From Streptomonospora mangrovi (lineage in GTDB: Bacteria; Actinomycetota; Actinomycetes; Streptosporangiales; Streptosporangiaceae), in the NCBI RefSeq assembly GCF_027604915.1, contig NZ_JAJAQC010000015.1, forward strand, positions 82,843 through 146,842: 64,000 nucleotides of DNA, written 5' to 3'. Position numbers and translations under genes: made by a program. The notes under the pieces are model-generated. The model searched no databases, was not told the origin of the DNA, and was given only the letters and a program-made list of their open reading frames with translations. This document shows, piece after piece, positions 62,017 to 64,000 of this stretch (position 1 is its first letter; the number at the start of each line of letters is the position of its first letter).

Positions 62017-62869
62017 ACCTTGAGCGGCCAAGCGCGCGATGGCCGGGGCTCTGTTTCGGCTATAACCCCTTCGGGGAAATTCGCGACAGCCTTTCATTTT
62101 TCCGTTCGCAAGCCAAATTCCTTATACCCTTGGCAAAGTGGCTGTCCAGACCCTGGGTTTCATTCGAAGGCAGGCCAGATGGACCGCACTGCGGCCGATC
62201 AGGAGACCATGACGCAGACCTCCATATGAGGTGAAGACTTCCTGAACTCTTCCCCACTGGGTGTATGGTTCAGTCGTCGCCCATCCACCATCGGAAAACC
62301 CAAGTAGCTATCTCCCACAGCGCACGGGCGCCACAGAATATTGCCACCTTCTTTAGTAGGGCCAGCCATTTATTAGCGCGCCCATCATCGTCATAAATTG
62401 CCAAGGATATCACCCCCCTCCAGAGGTGGAAGCCCTCGGGGATATCGGGTATGAATATCGATCAGATTCCGCTTCAAATATTACGCCTGCACCTTAGGTG
62501 AGGACCTTCACCTGGGCTGCCGAGAAAAAATCTATCAGGCACCTGCGGGTGCGCGCCACTTCCGAGAGTCACCTTAGACCAACAGGGACTGTTACCCGAA
62601 CTAGCCGTCGCTCGATGCTGAAGCACATGGGATAAGATGAAGTAGAGGGTTCGCGCCCTCTTGGCGGCTTGGAGTGCATTTCCTCCATCCGTGGATCGAA
62701 ATGGGTAGCAGTCACCTGTAGTTCAATCGATATATCCTATTTTGGCATGAATAAATCTAGTGATACCGGATTGGTATATGTTCCTATTGCGCCCCTTTGG
62801 TGGCGCTTTTCGAGTATTCCGAAGTGGTGGTGTGACCCCCACTTCCCTGAACGGAAGTGAATGCGATGC
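62017..62869. other. AT-richer region between CRISPR blocks
   Basis: No gene is convincing. A small hairpin CCCC-TTC-GGGG is near 62070. The region may be a leader for the two left repeats if they are transcribed leftwards, or inserted DNA that split one array. Confidence 0.4.
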
Positions 62870-64000
62870 GTTAGACAGCGGTCGGCTGCTGCGCGCAGCG
62901 GCCACCACGATCCCGTGGGTAGGAGACTGCCGCGCCTACGCCGGCTTGCGAGCCTCGACCGCCGCGAACGGCAGCCACCACCGGTGGAGAGGTCGGTCGA
63001 GCTGGGGGCGGTGCGGGTCTTGCGATTTTCGGTCGCCCTGAGCGACGGCCGCCACGACCCTTCATCGTGCCGAACGCCGCGTGGTCTGCTGACTGCGATT
63101 CTCGGCCGCCGGGGACGACGGCCGCCACCCTGGCAGGTGCGGGAGTACTCCTCCACCCGGATGGCGTTGCGATCCTCGGCCGCCGGGGACGGCGGCCGCC
63201 ACCGCGAAGCGCGGGCGGCCCGGCTTGAGCTTGTAGGGTTGCGATCCTCGGCCACCGCGGACGGCGACCGCCACAGCCACAGGGCGTCAGCACCATCACT
63301 GACCTGGGAGTTGCGATCCTCGGCCGCCGCGAACGGCGGCCGCCACCTGTGGGCGGATGGGACGGAGTGGGCGTACAACTGGTTGCGATCCTCGGCCGCC
63401 GGGGACGGCGGCCGCCACCCGCGTAGCGGGGGTTGTGGCGGTAGGGCTCGGGGTCGTTGCGATCCTCGGCCGCCGGGGACAGCGGCCGCCACTACGCAGC
63501 CGGGCGGCGATCATGCGGGCGCGCGGCGCGTTGCGATCCTCGGCCGCCACAGACGGCGGCCGCCACTCCGGGGTCGGCCGCGCCCGTGCCGGCGGCCAGG
63601 TGTTGCGATCCTCGGCCGCCACAGACGGCGGCCGCCACCGAACCGCCGCCGCTGCTCGGCTGGGGACATCTCCTCGTTGCGATCCTCGGCCGCCACAGAC
63701 GGCGGCCGCCACCCGACGCCGTGGTGGAGCTGCCCGCGCGCGACCTCGTTGCGATCCTCGGCCGCCACAGACGGCGGCCGCCACACCGTGGCCTTCACCG
63801 TGCTGGGCACGACGGACGCGGGTTGCGATCCTCGGCCGCCGGGGACGGCGGCCGCCACACTTCGAGGACCAGATGGCGGGCCACAAGCCGCCGAAGTTGC
63901 GATTCTCGGCCGCCGGGGAGGGGGCCGCCACCGTCGGCCATGTCGTCGGCGCTGGGCTGGACCATCGCGTTGCGATCCTCGGCCGCCGGGGACGGCGGCC
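62870..64000 (-). CRISPR. CRISPR array (15 repeats plus one cut by the window edge)
   Basis: Repeats of 36-37 bases start at 62945, 63019, 63092, 63166, 63238, 63310, 63382, 63456, 63530, 63602, 63676, 63748, 63822, 63896 and 63969 (partial); a very decayed one spans about 62870-62908. Spacers are 35-37 bases and unique by eye. On the plus strand the repeat begins GTTGCGATCCTCGGCCGCC, then six variable bases, then GGCGGCCGCCAC. Read on the minus strand it ends GGATCGCAAC, like repeats with an ATTGAAAC-type 3' handle, so minus-strand transcription is likely. The left repeats are most degenerate, which fits a trailer at the left and a leader beyond 64000. No cas genes are in the window. Confidence 0.96.

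Noticed and set aside
62737..63931. Minus-strand frames with repeated GGRGSQ-type peptides
   Set aside because: They arise from translating the CRISPR repeats and are not genes.

Overview
The window is GC-rich actinomycete DNA. It has WhiB, KorSA/Pra/RepSA/TraSA homologues, BTAD regulators, FxLD lanthipeptide genes and GTG starts. Gene content suggests a Streptosporangiales-type organism, perhaps Nocardiopsidaceae, but this is inference from family distribution.

Region 1 (1-10631) is most of a pSAM2-type actinomycete integrative and conjugative element (AICE). Tightly overlapping minus-strand genes encode integrase (cut by the window edge), excisionase, RepSA-like initiator, FtsK/TraSA translocase and a small protein; Pra and the KorSA repressor follow. 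Three matching 15-bp motifs in front of pra and korSA look like KorSA operators. Accessory genes come next: small proteins, an XRE regulator, a HAD hydrolase and an AT-rich gene with a HEPN-like RxxxxH motif. A palindrome-rich stretch leads to a 3' tRNA-Gly(CCC) fragment (10589-10631), the expected right attachment site.

Region 2 (10632-18864) looks like chromosome with scars. It opens with the tRNA terminator and a relic that fuses the first codons of an integrase to fragments of a cytosine methyltransferase and its neighbour; intact homologues of all three lie at 18.9-23.8 kb. Then come an FMN reductase/flavin monooxygenase pair with a MarR regulator, a broken HEAT-like gene, a PadR-ABC transporter operon and a decaying copper pair (CopC, PCuAC).

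Region 3 (18865-28400) starts with a complete tyrosine integrase. It continues with xis, WhiB, a DNA cytosine methyltransferase, a second methyltransferase-fold protein and a block of small genes, most followed by its own long hairpin. Three of those genes appear to be paralogues.

Region 4 (28483-38456) is a compact Tad/Flp-type pilus operon, all on the minus strand, ending in an unusual membrane protein that joins an OmpA-like domain to a BTAD-type regulator.

Region 5 (38457-50989) carries an HD hydrolase and XRE regulator, a divergent set of small regulatory genes (one an HATPase-type kinase) and a complete core FxLD lanthipeptide cluster: precursor, hairpin, LanB, LanC and an isoaspartate-type methyltransferase. 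A DnaQ-like exonuclease follows.

Region 6 (51124-61589) is a type IV secretion-like conjugation operon (VirB2-, VirB6-, PrgI-, VirB4- and VirD4-like proteins, a replication-relaxation protein, an NlpC/P60 hydrolase), with a sigma-like gene upstream. Region 7 (61910-64000) is a CRISPR array running off the window; no cas genes are visible. The window thus holds two different conjugation machineries, and the integrase, pilus, lanthipeptide and T4SS blocks may together form one large integrative element.
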